From Gammaproteobacteria bacterium (lineage in GTDB: Bacteria; Pseudomonadota; Gammaproteobacteria; Enterobacterales; Kangiellaceae): DNA of 48,259 bases. The stretch is taken from contig JABXHY010000064.1 of NCBI GenBank assembly GCA_013373375.1, positions 1 through 48,259 on the forward strand, read 5' to 3'. The translations under genes and the position numbers were made by a program. Of the stretch, positions 1 to 8,645 are shown piece after piece. The notes beneath the pieces were generated by a model. It saw only the letters and a list, made by a program, of their open reading frames with translations, was not told the DNA's origin and did not search any database. Every line of letters starts with the position of its first letter. Positions within the stretch are counted from its first letter, which is position 1.

Positions 1-1063
1 TACAGCTACACATGGGGCTTTTGGAGCGCTGGCGTTTGGCATAGGAACGTCAGAAGTTGAGCATGTATTGGCAACTCAAACATTACGCCAACGTAAGTCA
101 AAAAATATGCTGATTCGGTATTTGGGAATTCCTCCTAAAGGTGTGAGCGCAAAAGATGTGATACTTGCAACCATTGCGCACATTGGAACGGATGGTGGAT
201 CGGGCCACGCTATAGAGTTTGCGGGAGAGTTTGTTTCGAGTCTTTCAATGGAAGGACGCATGACGATTTGTAATATGGCGATAGAAGCTGGTGCGAGAGT
301 TGGATTAATCGCAGTCGACAAAACAACTGTCGACTATTTGCAAGGGCGTCCATTTGCGCCGCCATTGGATTATTGGGCGCAAGCCAGTGAGCATTGGTAT
401 TCATTAACCTCCGACGACGATGCACAATTCGATAAGGTCATTGAACTTGATGTTTCTAATTTCGAGCCTCAAATCAGTTGGGGCACTTCACCAGAAATGG
501 TCATCGGCGTTTCACAAACAATTCCTTCACCGCTAACTCACAATCAAAAAGTCAAACAGGATGGATTACAACGTGCTCAAGATTATATGGGGTTAAGTTC
601 AGACCAACCTTGGTATGAAGTCGCGTTAGATAAAATTTTTATTGGTTCCTGCACCAATTCAAGAATTGAAGATTTGCGCAATGCTGCGGAAATTGTAAAG
701 GGTAAAAAGGTATCTGCCACCATTAAACAAGCGTTGGTGGTTCCGGGCTCAGGATTGGTAAAACGACAAGCAGAAGCAGAAGGCCTGGATCAAGTCTTTG
801 TTAACGCAGGATTTGAATGGCGCGAACCAGGATGCTCAATGTGTTTGGCTATGAATGCTGACAAATTAAAACCGACAGAGCGTTGCGCTTCCACCTCCAA
901 CCGAAACTTTGAAGGGCGTCAAGGTCCTGGTGGACGAACGCATTTAGTGAGTCCTCAAATGGCAGCGGCTGCTGCATTGTTTGGGTATTTTGTTGACGTG
1001 CGAAAACTACAGTTTGACGAAACGACTAAAGAAAATAAAAATCAAAACAAGGAGGTGGCATAA
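1..1063 (+). CDS. leuC: 3-isopropylmalate dehydratase large subunit, 5' end outside window
   Basis: Isomerises 2-isopropylmalate to 3-isopropylmalate in leucine synthesis, together with LeuD; cytoplasmic 4Fe-4S enzyme. The reading frame is open from base 2 and begins with [20 protein letters not shown], which is LeuC sequence, so the gene runs off the left edge and the TTG at 68 is not the real start. About 353 of the usual ~470 residues are present. The three cluster cysteines are visible: GSCTNS (Cys codon at 650) and GCSMC (codons at 833 and 842). The stop overlaps the leuD start (TAATG), and a strong AAGGAGG ribosome binding site for leuD sits inside its last codons. Identification is certain; only the start is missing. 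Confidence 0.97.
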   Translation, partial: TATHGAFGALAFGIGTSEVEHVLATQTLRQRKSKNMLIRYLGIPPKGVSAKDVILATIAHIGTDGGSGHAIEFAGEFVSSLSMEGRMTICNMAIEAGARVGLIAVDKTTVDYLQGRPFAPPLDYWAQASEHWYSLTSDDDAQFDKVIELDVSNFEPQISWGTSPEMVIGVSQTIPSPLTHNQKVKQDGLQRAQDYMGLSSDQPWYEVALDKIFIGSCTNSRIEDLRNAAEIVKGKKVSATIKQALVVPGSGLVKRQAEAEGLDQVFVNAGFEWREPGCSMCLAMNADKLKPTERCASTSNRNFEGRQGPGGRTHLVSPQMAAAAALFGYFVDVRKLQFDETTKENKNQNKEVA

Positions 1064-1740
1064 TGCAATCACTAAAGCAATTTACTTCAAGTGTGGCGCC
1101 TTTAAATAGAGCTAATATTGATACCGATGCCATCATTCCTAAGCAATTTTTAAAATCAATCAAGCGCACCGGTTTCGAAGACTTTTTGTTTTACGAATGG
1201 CGTTACTTATTAGATCAATCGACGGCAGATTTGCTCGTTCCTAATCCAGACTTTGTATTGAACCGACCCGAGTATCGTGATGCTAGAATATTGTTGGCCC
1301 AAGATAACTTTGGCTGTGGGTCCAGTCGAGAACATGCTCCATGGGCGTTAAGTGATTACGGATTTCGCGTGATTATTGCGCCGAGTTTTGCGGATATTTT
1401 TTATAATAATTGTTTTAAAAACGGCATTTTACCTATTGTACTCGCTCCTGAAAAGGCGTCTCACTTGTTCACACTATCGGAGCAAACACTATCTGAACAA
1501 ACAATTTCTGAGCAAACGGCTTTAACGCTTGAGGTGGATTTAGAAAAGCAATGCATCAGTTCAAGTCAACTGGACTCAGCTATTACATTTGAAATAGAAC
1601 CGAATAGAAAAGAAGCACTGTTGCTTGGTTTGGATGATATTGATCAAACATTACAGCTGAAATCAAAAATAGAAAATTTTGAGCAAGCTTATCAAGCAAA
1701 ATATCCCTGGTTATTTTTATCTGCTGGAGCACGAGTATGA
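1063..1740 (+). CDS. leuD: 3-isopropylmalate dehydratase small subunit
   Basis: Swivelling small subunit of isopropylmalate isomerase, partner of LeuC. Recognised by [20 protein letters not shown] near the N terminus and [14 protein letters not shown], the substrate-binding loop, near residue 85. It is 225 aa against about 200 for the E. coli protein. Part of the excess is a three-fold repeat of a pentapeptide, [15 protein letters not shown], around residues 138-152, encoded by a 15-bp tandem repeat. The start overlaps the leuC stop and the stop overlaps the leuB start (ATGA), so the three genes should be translationally coupled in one operon. Confidence 0.97.
   Translation: MQSLKQFTSSVAPLNRANIDTDAIIPKQFLKSIKRTGFEDFLFYEWRYLLDQSTADLLVPNPDFVLNRPEYRDARILLAQDNFGCGSSREHAPWALSDYGFRVIIAPSFADIFYNNCFKNGILPIVLAPEKASHLFTLSEQTLSEQTISEQTALTLEVDLEKQCISSSQLDSAITFEIEPNRKEALLLGLDDIDQTLQLKSKIENFEQAYQAKYPWLFLSAGARV
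1471..1515 (+). repeat. 15-bp tandem repeat, three copies, inside leuD
   Basis: Three adjacent 15-bp units (1471-1485, 1486-1500, 1501-1515) follow the pattern ACACTATCKGARCAA, with a few substitutions in the third. They encode a repeated L/I-S-E-Q-T and keep the frame, so the expansion lengthens a loop of LeuD without breaking it. In E. coli LeuD the corresponding segment (around ELFALVKANPG) has no such repeat. The units have already diverged from one another, so the expansion is not brand new. Confidence 0.9.
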
Positions 1741-2906
1741 ATGCACAGAATGAGAGTCGAAAAAAGAAACTTTTGTTTTTACCGGGAGATGGAGTCGGGC
1801 CTGAAATTGTTGAGCAAGCTGAGCGTATTTTAAATGTTGTGAAAGAGCAGTTCGAACTTGATATCGAGGTTGAGCACGATGATGTTGGTGGTGTTGCGAT
1901 AGATAAATTCGGCCTTCCACTGACTGAAGAAATTTTAAATAAAGCTCAGCGTGCAGATGCGGTTCTATTAGGGGCAGTTGGTGGACCCCAGTGGGAACAT
2001 TTGGATATTTCTGTGCGCCCAGAGAAAGCTCTACTAACGTTGAGATCGCAATTAAGTTTATTTGCTAATTTTCGTCCTGCAATTTTAAGCAAACACCTTA
2101 AACAAGCGTCGAGTTTAAAGCCGGAGTTAGTTGAAAACCTTGATATTCTTATTTTGAGAGAGCTGACGGGTGGTATTTATTTCGGTCAACCGAGAGGAGT
2201 GTCTAAAGTTAATGGGCTGCGAGAAGGTATTAATACTTATCGTTACAACGAGTCAGAAATAAAGCGAATTGCTCATGTCGCTTTTAAAGCTGCTCGGCAG
2301 AGAAATAAAAAGTTATGCTCCGTTGATAAAGCAAATGTATTAGAAGTTACAGAGTTATGGCGAGAGGTTGTTAATGAAGTATCAGTTGATTATCCCGATG
2401 TTGAGTTGTCACATATGTACGTTGATAACGCGGCAATGCAGCTTGTCCGAAACCCGAAACAGTTTGATGTGATCGTTACAGGCAATATGTTTGGCGATAT
2501 TCTGTCGGATATTGCTGCTATGTTAACGGGGTCCATTGGTATGTTGCCGTCAGCAAGTTTAAATTCAAAACAGCAGGGAATGTATGAGCCTGTGCATGGC
2601 TCAGCACCCGACATTGCAGGTAAAAATATTGCTAATCCAATTGCGACTGTATTGTCATTGGCCATGTTATTTCGATTTAGTTTGAATCGTGAAGACATTG
2701 CTCTATTGATTGAGTCTGCGGTCAACAAGACTTTGTCAAAAGGCTATAGAACGCAAGATATCGCATCAGAAGCTACCGATAAAAATAAAGTCGTTGGTAC
2801 AAAAGAAATGGGCGATGCCATTTTGCAATCATTAAATGGCCTTTTAGGAGAACATCCGCTAACTGTAAATCACCATTCAAATAACAAAGTTGTTGGCTTC
2901 AAGTAG
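1737..2906 (+). CDS. leuB: 3-isopropylmalate dehydrogenase
   Basis: Oxidatively decarboxylates 3-isopropylmalate to 2-oxoisocaproate with NAD+, the last step before transamination to leucine. Family features in order: [11 protein letters not shown] at the N terminus, [23 protein letters not shown] with the substrate-binding arginines, [23 protein letters not shown], the metal-site segment [15 protein letters not shown], and [19 protein letters not shown], the NAD-binding region. At 389 aa it is somewhat longer than the usual ~360, with extra residues at both ends. It overlaps leuD by four bases. The order here is leuC-leuD-leuB; leuA, if linked, must lie to the left of the window. Confidence 0.97.
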   Translation: MNAQNESRKKKLLFLPGDGVGPEIVEQAERILNVVKEQFELDIEVEHDDVGGVAIDKFGLPLTEEILNKAQRADAVLLGAVGGPQWEHLDISVRPEKALLTLRSQLSLFANFRPAILSKHLKQASSLKPELVENLDILILRELTGGIYFGQPRGVSKVNGLREGINTYRYNESEIKRIAHVAFKAARQRNKKLCSVDKANVLEVTELWREVVNEVSVDYPDVELSHMYVDNAAMQLVRNPKQFDVIVTGNMFGDILSDIAAMLTGSIGMLPSASLNSKQQGMYEPVHGSAPDIAGKNIANPIATVLSLAMLFRFSLNREDIALLIESAVNKTLSKGYRTQDIASEATDKNKVVGTKEMGDAILQSLNGLLGEHPLTVNHHSNNKVVGFK

Positions 2907-2984
2907 GTTAAGTTTGCGGCTGGCATTGTTGTCAGCTGCACAGTTTTCTTTAAGTTGATGTTATTAATTTTTGAGTTTAAAAGC

Positions 2985-3698
2985 TCAACCTTTAAATTGC
3001 CGATAAGGTTGTTTTGTACAGTCAGGCAGTTTGTTTTCAAGCCGCCATTGCATGTCATTTAGAATATTTTCTCGGAATTGTTCTGTAGTATTAGCTGACA
3101 ACTGTTGTTTATACTCAGCAATATCAATAATTTCTAGATTAACTTTTATTGTTTGAAAAATCTTTGGTAATGTTTGTCCTGGTATTTGTACATGGTGCAG
3201 GCCGCCACTGTAAACAAATAATAAGTCACCCTGGTTTAATTTATTAAGGATATCGGCAACACCTCCACGTACAGTCATAGGTTTGCCAAACTTGTCGTTG
3301 CCGTCTTTTCTTCGCATACGTCCTTCGGGGAGTATTGCAACAAAAGAATCTGAATCAATTTTTTTTAGAAAGTTATTCCACGAATCATCTCTTTTACGCG
3401 AGATTGGAATGATGCCTGGTAATAAGCTGCGAAAAAGCTTGCCCACAATTGGTCGCTGAATGGTAATGTCTGCTCCCGGTGCAATCAGGTTCGTACTTAT
3501 ATCTTTAATCATCGAGTGAGGAGCAAGTCGTACAAATAGTGGTTCGAAAAGACTGGTGTGGTTGAGAAGTACCATAAGTCGAACATTGGCGTTTTTATAC
3601 ACCGTTTTTTCACTCAACCAGTTCACATCAAAACGATAGAATATGAGTGCCAATAGTTTAATGGTGTAAAGCAAAGTAAAACTGAACAGAAATGCCAT
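2985..3698 (-). CDS. PlsC-like (LPLAT) acyltransferase
   Basis: Probably transfers an acyl chain to a glycerophospholipid or related lipid at the inner membrane. A hydrophobic N-terminal segment (about residues 1-20) is followed by NHTSLFEP, an H-x4-E form of the usual H-x4-D motif, then VAILPEGRMRRKDG in the position of the FPEGTR phosphate-binding motif. It is 237 aa, normal for the family. Glu for Asp in motif I and Arg for Thr in motif III are departures from textbook LPAATs, so the substrate is unknown. It converges with leuB, and its stop lies within a weak inverted repeat (TTGAG...CTCAA, 2971-2988). A second PlsC-type gene lies at 6.3 kb. Confidence 0.82.
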   Translation of the reverse strand: MAFLFSFTLLYTIKLLALIFYRFDVNWLSEKTVYKNANVRLMVLLNHTSLFEPLFVRLAPHSMIKDISTNLIAPGADITIQRPIVGKLFRSLLPGIIPISRKRDDSWNNFLKKIDSDSFVAILPEGRMRRKDGNDKFGKPMTVRGGVADILNKLNQGDLLFVYSGGLHHVQIPGQTLPKIFQTIKVNLEIIDIAEYKQQLSANTTEQFRENILNDMQWRLENKLPDCTKQPYRQFKG

Positions 3699-3785
3699 TC
3701 AATCGATTCCGAATAATTTAGTATTATTTAATTTTAAAGTTGACGTTTAATACTTTTAATTTGCAAGGAATAGATAGCATCGAAA

Positions 3786-4646
3786 TTAACGAGATGCAAT
3801 GGCGCCTTTTTGCACTCCCTCAAATGCTTTCACCAAAACGTCGTCATTAGGAAACTTCTGTTTGATTTTATCTGCTAAGTGTTCAGCAATTAACTCTACC
3901 GTACTATCGGTATCGATAATGTCGCATACCGATTCTGGAAGGGTTAATGAAAAGCGGCCTTGATTGGCGGAATAATTGAGAGTCATTTGACCGTTGGATT
4001 GCTCTACCAAATCTTCCTGAGTAATCAAGTAAATGTCTTTCCATTGTTCAGCGATGTCTTTTTCAATAGACTCGTCACGTTGCCCATTTTTGTAGACCAT
4101 AATTTTAGAACGATGACCATGTGCAATACGTTGACAATCCCCAAAGTGTCTTTTGAGTCCATGAGAATAGTGGTAAAAGGCGCCATCAATAGCTTCTTCT
4201 CTTAACGTCACTTTCACCTGTTCCACATTACTCGGAAGTATGCTTTGCAAACTCTGCTGAATAAATGGAGTAGCCGATTTAATATCGACGCGTTCAGAGG
4301 GAATAAAGGTTACTGCTTGAATAGGTGATGTGTGAACATAAGTTTTGTTGTCTGAAGTGCTCAGGTGCAGAGTAAGGTGCTCTTTGTCTAACTCTGTCTT
4401 AAGCTTACTGTAGTCACTTGGCACCACAAACTTGTGATCGATTAGCTGATCGACGTGTGCTTTTATTTGCTTTTTGACATGCGCGAAATCGAAAACCATT
4501 CCATTGGCGTCGAGGCTGCCACCGAGTTCGACATCCATTATCCAGCTCTCACCCACAATACCTCTTTCAGGATCAAAGTAAGAAAAGTCAATAACCGTCA
4601 GTTGTTCAACAAATAATGTCGTCATAGCTTGAAATTGTGTCGTCAT
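3786..4646 (-). CDS. two-domain 6-pyruvoyl-tetrahydropterin synthase / QueD-like protein
   Basis: PTPS/6-carboxytetrahydropterin synthase superfamily (T-fold). The 286 aa are about twice the length of QueD. The N-terminal half carries the second part of the QueD signature, GMVFDFAHVKKQI with LIDHKF (about residues 49-74), but has no Cys or HGH. The C-terminal half carries the first part, HYSHGL, then DCQRIAHGHRSKIMVYKNG (about residues 160-190: catalytic-type Cys and zinc-type His), but has no DF...DHK. Each half also keeps a Glu segment (VTLREE; VKAFEG). It may act in queuosine or another pterin-derived pathway; no other que gene is nearby. A second in-frame ATG at 4625 gives MTTLFVEQ, closer to the usual QueD start; both starts are preceded by poor ribosome binding sites. 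Confidence 0.8.
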   Translation of the reverse strand: MTTQFQAMTTLFVEQLTVIDFSYFDPERGIVGESWIMDVELGGSLDANGMVFDFAHVKKQIKAHVDQLIDHKFVVPSDYSKLKTELDKEHLTLHLSTSDNKTYVHTSPIQAVTFIPSERVDIKSATPFIQQSLQSILPSNVEQVKVTLREEAIDGAFYHYSHGLKRHFGDCQRIAHGHRSKIMVYKNGQRDESIEKDIAEQWKDIYLITQEDLVEQSNGQMTLNYSANQGRFSLTLPESVCDIIDTDSTVELIAEHLADKIKQKFPNDDVLVKAFEGVQKGAIASR

Positions 4647-4700
4647 GCTTGTTTAATGGCGTTGATTTTAACATAGGCGTTCAACAACAAGGCAAAATTC

Positions 4701-5699
4701 ATGAAAAAATACCACATTTATGGCATCGGAAATGCGTTAGTGGATATTGAGATCGAAGTAACCGATCAAGAACTAAAAGATTTAAATATAGAAAAAGGAT
4801 TGATGACCCTGGTTGATGAAGAGCGTCAAAATCATCTGTTAGAAGTTTTACCCGGCACACATCATAACCGAGCCTGCGGTGGATCCGCTGCAAATACGGT
4901 TATTGGTGCGGCGAAGTTAGGTGCCAATTGCTATTACAGTTGTAAAATTGCCAACGACGAAATGGGTGAGTTTTATACTCAAGATCTCGAAAATGAAGGG
5001 GTTACGTCTAACTTATCCAATCAACCCTTAGAGTCTGGACACACCGGCCGCTGTTTGGTGATGGTCACCCCAGATGCAGATAGAACCATGAATACTCATT
5101 TAGGTATCACGGGAGACTTATGCTACTCAGAGGTGAGTGAATCTGCTTTATTAGACTCCGAATGGTTGTACATTGAAGGCTACTTAGTGAGTACTGATCC
5201 TGCCAGAGCCGCGGCTACTCAAGCGAAAAAGTTTGCAGAAGACAACGGCATAAAAACGGCAATGTCGTTTTCTGATCCGAGTATGGTTAAATTTTTTAAA
5301 GACGGCCTTGTCACTATGGTTGGTGAAGGTGTTGATTTATTATTTTGTAACGAAGAAGAAGCTTTGTTGTATACCGACCAGCCTGATATCCAGCGAGCCT
5401 TTGACAGTCTCAAAAAGATTGCAAAGCAATTTGCGGTAACATTAGGGCCAAACGGTGCTTTGCTTTGGGACGGCGAGCAACAAATCGAAATCGCCGCTCA
5501 TGAAGTTGAGGCGGTTGATACCAATGGTGCTGGTGACCTGTTTGCTGGCGCATTTATGTATGGTGTGACTCATGGCTTTTCATTTGATAAAGCAGGGCGT
5601 CTTGCCAGCTTTGCATCAGCTCGGTTGGTAAAAGAGTTTGGCCCCAGGTTGTCGGCCGAAGGATTAGATTTAGTGAACAACTTTTTACAAGAGCTGTAA
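4701..5699 (+). CDS. PfkB-family carbohydrate/nucleoside kinase (adenosine-kinase-like)
   Basis: ATP-dependent kinase of the ribokinase/PfkB family, 332 aa. The first PfkB signature is the glycine-rich ACGGSAANTVIGAAKLG (about residues 58-74). The second is DTNGAGDLFAGAF (residues 273-285), with Asp279 as the catalytic base. The N terminus, GIGNALVDIEIEV, is like proteins annotated as adenosine kinase in marine Gammaproteobacteria, but the sugar or nucleoside cannot be read from the sequence. It is transcribed divergently from the QueD-like gene, 54 bases apart, with AAGG about 7 bases before its ATG. sixA follows after about 60 bases. Confidence 0.88.
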   Translation: MKKYHIYGIGNALVDIEIEVTDQELKDLNIEKGLMTLVDEERQNHLLEVLPGTHHNRACGGSAANTVIGAAKLGANCYYSCKIANDEMGEFYTQDLENEGVTSNLSNQPLESGHTGRCLVMVTPDADRTMNTHLGITGDLCYSEVSESALLDSEWLYIEGYLVSTDPARAAATQAKKFAEDNGIKTAMSFSDPSMVKFFKDGLVTMVGEGVDLLFCNEEEALLYTDQPDIQRAFDSLKKIAKQFAVTLGPNGALLWDGEQQIEIAAHEVEAVDTNGAGDLFAGAFMYGVTHGFSFDKAGRLASFASARLVKEFGPRLSAEGLDLVNNFLQEL

Positions 5700-5759
5700 T
5701 AACCAGCTTTTAAATTACAATAGCTTTCATTAAGTGATTATTCGATAAAGGTGGCTGTT

Positions 5760-6221
5760 ATGCCAAAACTTTGGATTATGCGTCACGGCGAAGCCGAGTG
5801 GCACGCCAGCAGTGACTTAGAGCGCGCTCTTTCGGCCAATGGTGTTCGAGAGGTTCAATCGGTCGCCAAAAAGCTTGATTTGCCGACGTCGATACAGGTT
5901 TGGCACAGTCCTTATCTAAGAGCAAAACAGACCTGTTCGGAACTGACTAATATCGCTTCAGTGCCGCAAGAGCAAGTGCGTGAAGAACCCATGATCACGC
6001 CTGAAGGCGACGTTAAAAACGTAGCGTCTTTAATCGAAGCAGTGGAGCTTTCCGAATTAATGTTGGTCAGCCATATGCCTCTAGTTGCCAAACTGGTTCG
6101 GGAATTGAGTGGCGACGATAGAATCGGCGGATTTCAGACAGCCCAAATTGTTGAGCTGTCGTTTGATGCAGAAGCAAAAAAATGGGCGTTATCGGCAATT
6201 TACGCCCCTTCAAAAGATTAG
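5760..6221 (+). CDS. sixA: phosphohistidine phosphatase SixA
   Basis: Small histidine-phosphatase-superfamily enzyme (153 aa). In E. coli SixA dephosphorylates His-phosphorylated signalling or PTS proteins. The RHG motif lies at residues 8-10 (IMRHGEAEW), with the phospho-accepting His at 9. HSPYLRAKQT carries the second arginine and LVSHMPLV the second catalytic His, as in E. coli SixA. I chose ATG 5760 over the in-frame GTG at 5751, because AAAGGTGG lies immediately upstream at correct spacing and family members begin just before the RHG motif. Confidence 0.9.
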   Translation: MPKLWIMRHGEAEWHASSDLERALSANGVREVQSVAKKLDLPTSIQVWHSPYLRAKQTCSELTNIASVPQEQVREEPMITPEGDVKNVASLIEAVELSELMLVSHMPLVAKLVRELSGDDRIGGFQTAQIVELSFDAEAKKWALSAIYAPSKD

Positions 6222-6301
6222 TTCTTAGCTGACTTATCATAGATATTTCTGACCAAAATCAGTACACTAGCCGCACTTCAGTATTGGGAAGCGGCTAAGT
6301 T

Positions 6302-7093
6302 TTGAGTTCATCGATTTCTTCTGATTTGAGAGTGAATGAGCAGCGTGCAGGGTTACTTAAAACGCTGGTTTTTTCTCTATTTTCCTGGTTAATCACCTTT
6401 TACTACTGTGGCAAAGTGATTGTTGTTACTTTGACCAATAAGCAGCCGAGAGCAAAAGTCGATAAGGTCATTCGACAGTGGTCTTTGGCCTTGGTTAAAG
6501 TAATCGGCCTGAACATTAATGTTAAAGGCACACTCGACTCGGTTCCTGGCCGGCCCTGTATCATTATGTGCAGCCACTCCAGCGCATACGATATCCCAGT
6601 TAGTTTTGTTGCCTTACCTGGTAGCATTCGAATGCTTGCAAAAAAAGAACTGTTCCGAATTCCATTATTTGGTCGAGCAATGAGAATGAGTGAGTTTGTA
6701 TCGATTGATCGTCAGGATAAAGAACGGGCGCGTCAGGATTTAGCTCTGGCGAAAAGCAAAATGGAAAGCGGCATAACCGTTTGGATAGCACCAGAAGGTA
6801 CTCGTTCGAAAGATGGTAACTTATTGCCGTTTAAAAAAGGCGGAATGCACCTAGCCATTCAAACCGGTGCGATTGTTATTCCGGTGGTTATCAAAGACAT
6901 TAACCGAGTGTTACCTGTGAGCCACTTTCGAATGAATTTTAATCAAACAGTAGAAGTAAGAGTTGGCGCAGCGATTGATGCTGCAAAGTACACAATTGAA
7001 GAGCGCAATATTTTGTCGGATAAAGTTCGAAGCGAAATGGAAAATATGTTGGCTCAGCCTCTTGCTCATTCTGCGGAGCACAATAATGAATGA
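6302..7093 (+). CDS. plsC: 1-acyl-sn-glycerol-3-phosphate acyltransferase
   Basis: Acylates lysophosphatidic acid to phosphatidic acid at the inner membrane. A hydrophobic helix near residues 20-45 is followed by the complete motifs: CSHSSAYDIP (H-x4-D), IDRQDKERAR, APEGTRSKDG (EGTR) and IPVVI. 263 aa is a normal length. An in-frame TAA ends just before the TTG at 6302, making that TTG the earliest possible start; GGGAAG about 10 bases upstream supports it. A GTG at about 6332 is an alternative. Its end overlaps the prmB start by 8 bases, so the two are coupled. Confidence 0.9.
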   Translation: MSSSISSDLRVNEQRAGLLKTLVFSLFSWLITFYYCGKVIVVTLTNKQPRAKVDKVIRQWSLALVKVIGLNINVKGTLDSVPGRPCIIMCSHSSAYDIPVSFVALPGSIRMLAKKELFRIPLFGRAMRMSEFVSIDRQDKERARQDLALAKSKMESGITVWIAPEGTRSKDGNLLPFKKGGMHLAIQTGAIVIPVVIKDINRVLPVSHFRMNFNQTVEVRVGAAIDAAKYTIEERNILSDKVRSEMENMLAQPLAHSAEHNNE

Positions 7094-8024
7094 AGTAGAG
7101 CGGTCAATAGACCAGACAGTTGATATTGATACATCGCTGGACGATTTGAGTTCAATTCTTGATTGGGTGCGATGGTGCACTTCACAAATGTCGGAGCACC
7201 AAGTTTATTTTGGACATGGTACGGATAATCCATGGGATGAATCGGTCGCGCTTGTATTGCAGTCATTGCAATTACCGTTTGATTACCCGAGTGAACTTTA
7301 TTCCGCAAGGCTTACAAAAAGCGAAAAAACACGCATTATTGATTTCTTAAAACAGCGCATTGAGCAACGAAAACCACTTGCTTACATTACCAATCAAGCT
7401 TACTTTCACGGCTTGCCATTTTATGTTGATGATCGAGTTTTGGTACCTCGGTCTCCCATTTCCGAATTAATAGAAGCTCGATTTGAACCTTTTATCGATG
7501 CGCAACAAGTCGACAGTATTTTAGATCTCTGTACCGGTAGTGGGTGCATTGCAATAGCTTGTGCAACAGAGTTTGAAGAAGCTTTTGTACTGGCGAGTGA
7601 CATATCGATTGAAGCGCTCGAAGTGGCGCAAATCAATGTTGAGCAGCACGAGCTGGAAGAACGAGTCGGCTTGATCCAAAGTGATGTATTCGCCGGCATA
7701 CCGAATCAGCAGTTTGATATTATTGTTTCGAATCCTCCTTATGTAGATGCAGAAGACTTGGCCGATATGCCTTTGGAGTATCATTCTGAGCCAGAAATTG
7801 GTTTAGGTTCGGGCTTAGATGGACTTGATATCACGCGCCAAATTTTAAGGGAAGCCAGCGAGTTTTTAACAGAAAACGGTGTCTTAATAGTCGAGGTCGG
7901 TAACAGTTGGCCCGCATTACAAGAGGCTTATCCAGATGTCGATTTTCAATGGCTTGAGTTTGAACGAGGAGGGGACGGAGTTTTCTTACTGACGCGCGAT
8001 CAGTTGCTGGAGCATTCGTTCTAA
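7086..8024 (+). CDS. prmB: ribosomal protein uL3 glutamine methyltransferase PrmB
   Basis: SAM-dependent N5-methyltransferase acting on a glutamine of ribosomal protein L3; 312 aa, the usual size. SAM-binding motif I is LDLCTGSGCIAIA (about residues 142-154). The catalytic SNPPYVDAEDL follows about 75 residues later, the NPPY that binds the target glutamine. The N-terminal helical domain and PLAYITNQAYFHG match PrmB better than PrmC. The frame is open from 6963, but ATG 7086 has GGAG seven bases upstream and gives the normal length. It overlaps the end of plsC. Confidence 0.93.
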   Translation: MNEVERSIDQTVDIDTSLDDLSSILDWVRWCTSQMSEHQVYFGHGTDNPWDESVALVLQSLQLPFDYPSELYSARLTKSEKTRIIDFLKQRIEQRKPLAYITNQAYFHGLPFYVDDRVLVPRSPISELIEARFEPFIDAQQVDSILDLCTGSGCIAIACATEFEEAFVLASDISIEALEVAQINVEQHELEERVGLIQSDVFAGIPNQQFDIIVSNPPYVDAEDLADMPLEYHSEPEIGLGSGLDGLDITRQILREASEFLTENGVLIVEVGNSWPALQEAYPDVDFQWLEFERGGDGVFLLTRDQLLEHSF

Positions 8025-8066
8025 CAGTTTTCTAACCGAGAGTGGCTGTGCCTGATGGTTGTTCTG

Positions 8067-8339
8067 CTAGCTGGCGCGGCGACCGTTGAGTTTGAACTGA
8101 TATTGAATGTGCCGGAATTCCCATCCACGATAAATAGATTTTAAGAATCGTGCGAGTTTGGTTGGGGCTGGTGTAAAACAAGGATATTTATACCAGTCGT
8201 TGCCTTGTCCTTTGTATATTTCTATAGCTTCTCGTTTGCCAAGTAACTGTTCCAATTTACTGGGTAACATTCTAAGCGTTACTTCCATGCACTCTGGGTC
8301 TATTTTTCCTGGACTGACTTTAACTATTTGCGCGGGCAT
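8067..8339 (-). CDS. small hypothetical protein
   Basis: A 90-residue ORF, converging with prmB. I do not recognise it. The protein is basic, with no signal peptide or membrane segment. It starts MPAQIVKVSPGK and ends in a cluster of aromatic and basic residues (SIYRGWEFRHIQYQFKLNG). The amino-acid mix looks like a real protein, and AGAAG lies before the ATG. The opposite-strand ORF over the same bases (8158-8376) reads as less protein-like. Whether it is expressed is uncertain. Confidence 0.5.
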   Translation of the reverse strand: MPAQIVKVSPGKIDPECMEVTLRMLPSKLEQLLGKREAIEIYKGQGNDWYKYPCFTPAPTKLARFLKSIYRGWEFRHIQYQFKLNGRRAS

Positions 8340-8645
8340 ACTACTTCTGGCTCGAACTAACTTGGTGTTTCTTTAAAAATAGCGCATCAAAAATATTTCA
8401 TCATCTTCACAAAAAAAGAGTATTGCTGACTCGCTACTGCATCGATTTTCGCAGATTTTCTGAGAAAAACCTTTATCTCGAGATATTATAGCTTATTTTT
8501 TGATCAAGTCGAATGGGATTTTTGCCCAGCTTTTCTTGAGGAGGGGACTAAAGAGTCCAAATAAAAAAGCTGCATGCTCTTTTATGAGACACACAGCTTG
8601 AATGTTTATTTGCCGTAGTACACGGAATGTTTTAAATTTTTACCT
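8340..8645. other. intergenic region with nrdJ terminator and small hairpins
   Basis: 306 bases without a convincing ORF. The right end holds the nrdJab terminator (listed separately). A perfect 5-bp hairpin with a 4-base loop, GGACT-AAAG-AGTCC, is at 8545-8558. Short inverted repeats (CTGC...GCAG, CAG-ATTTT-CTG) lie around 8440-8465. It must also carry the promoter of the small minus-strand ORF, which I could not place with confidence. Confidence 0.5.
8561..8599 (-). terminator. rho-independent terminator of nrdJa-nrdJb
   Basis: Read on the minus strand: a stem AAGCTG/CAGCTT, then TGTG/CATG with G-U pairs, then CTC/GAG around the loop ATAAAA, followed by TTTTTTAT. It starts about 47 bases after the nrdJb stop. 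Confidence 0.85.

Noticed and set aside
68-1063. leuC starting at the TTG at 68
   Set aside because: The same frame is open to the window edge and the upstream residues are conserved LeuC sequence; the gene is simply cut.
6963-7085. N-terminal extension of prmB back to 6963
   Set aside because: It would overlap most of the end of plsC; ATG 7086 has a good ribosome binding site and gives the family length.
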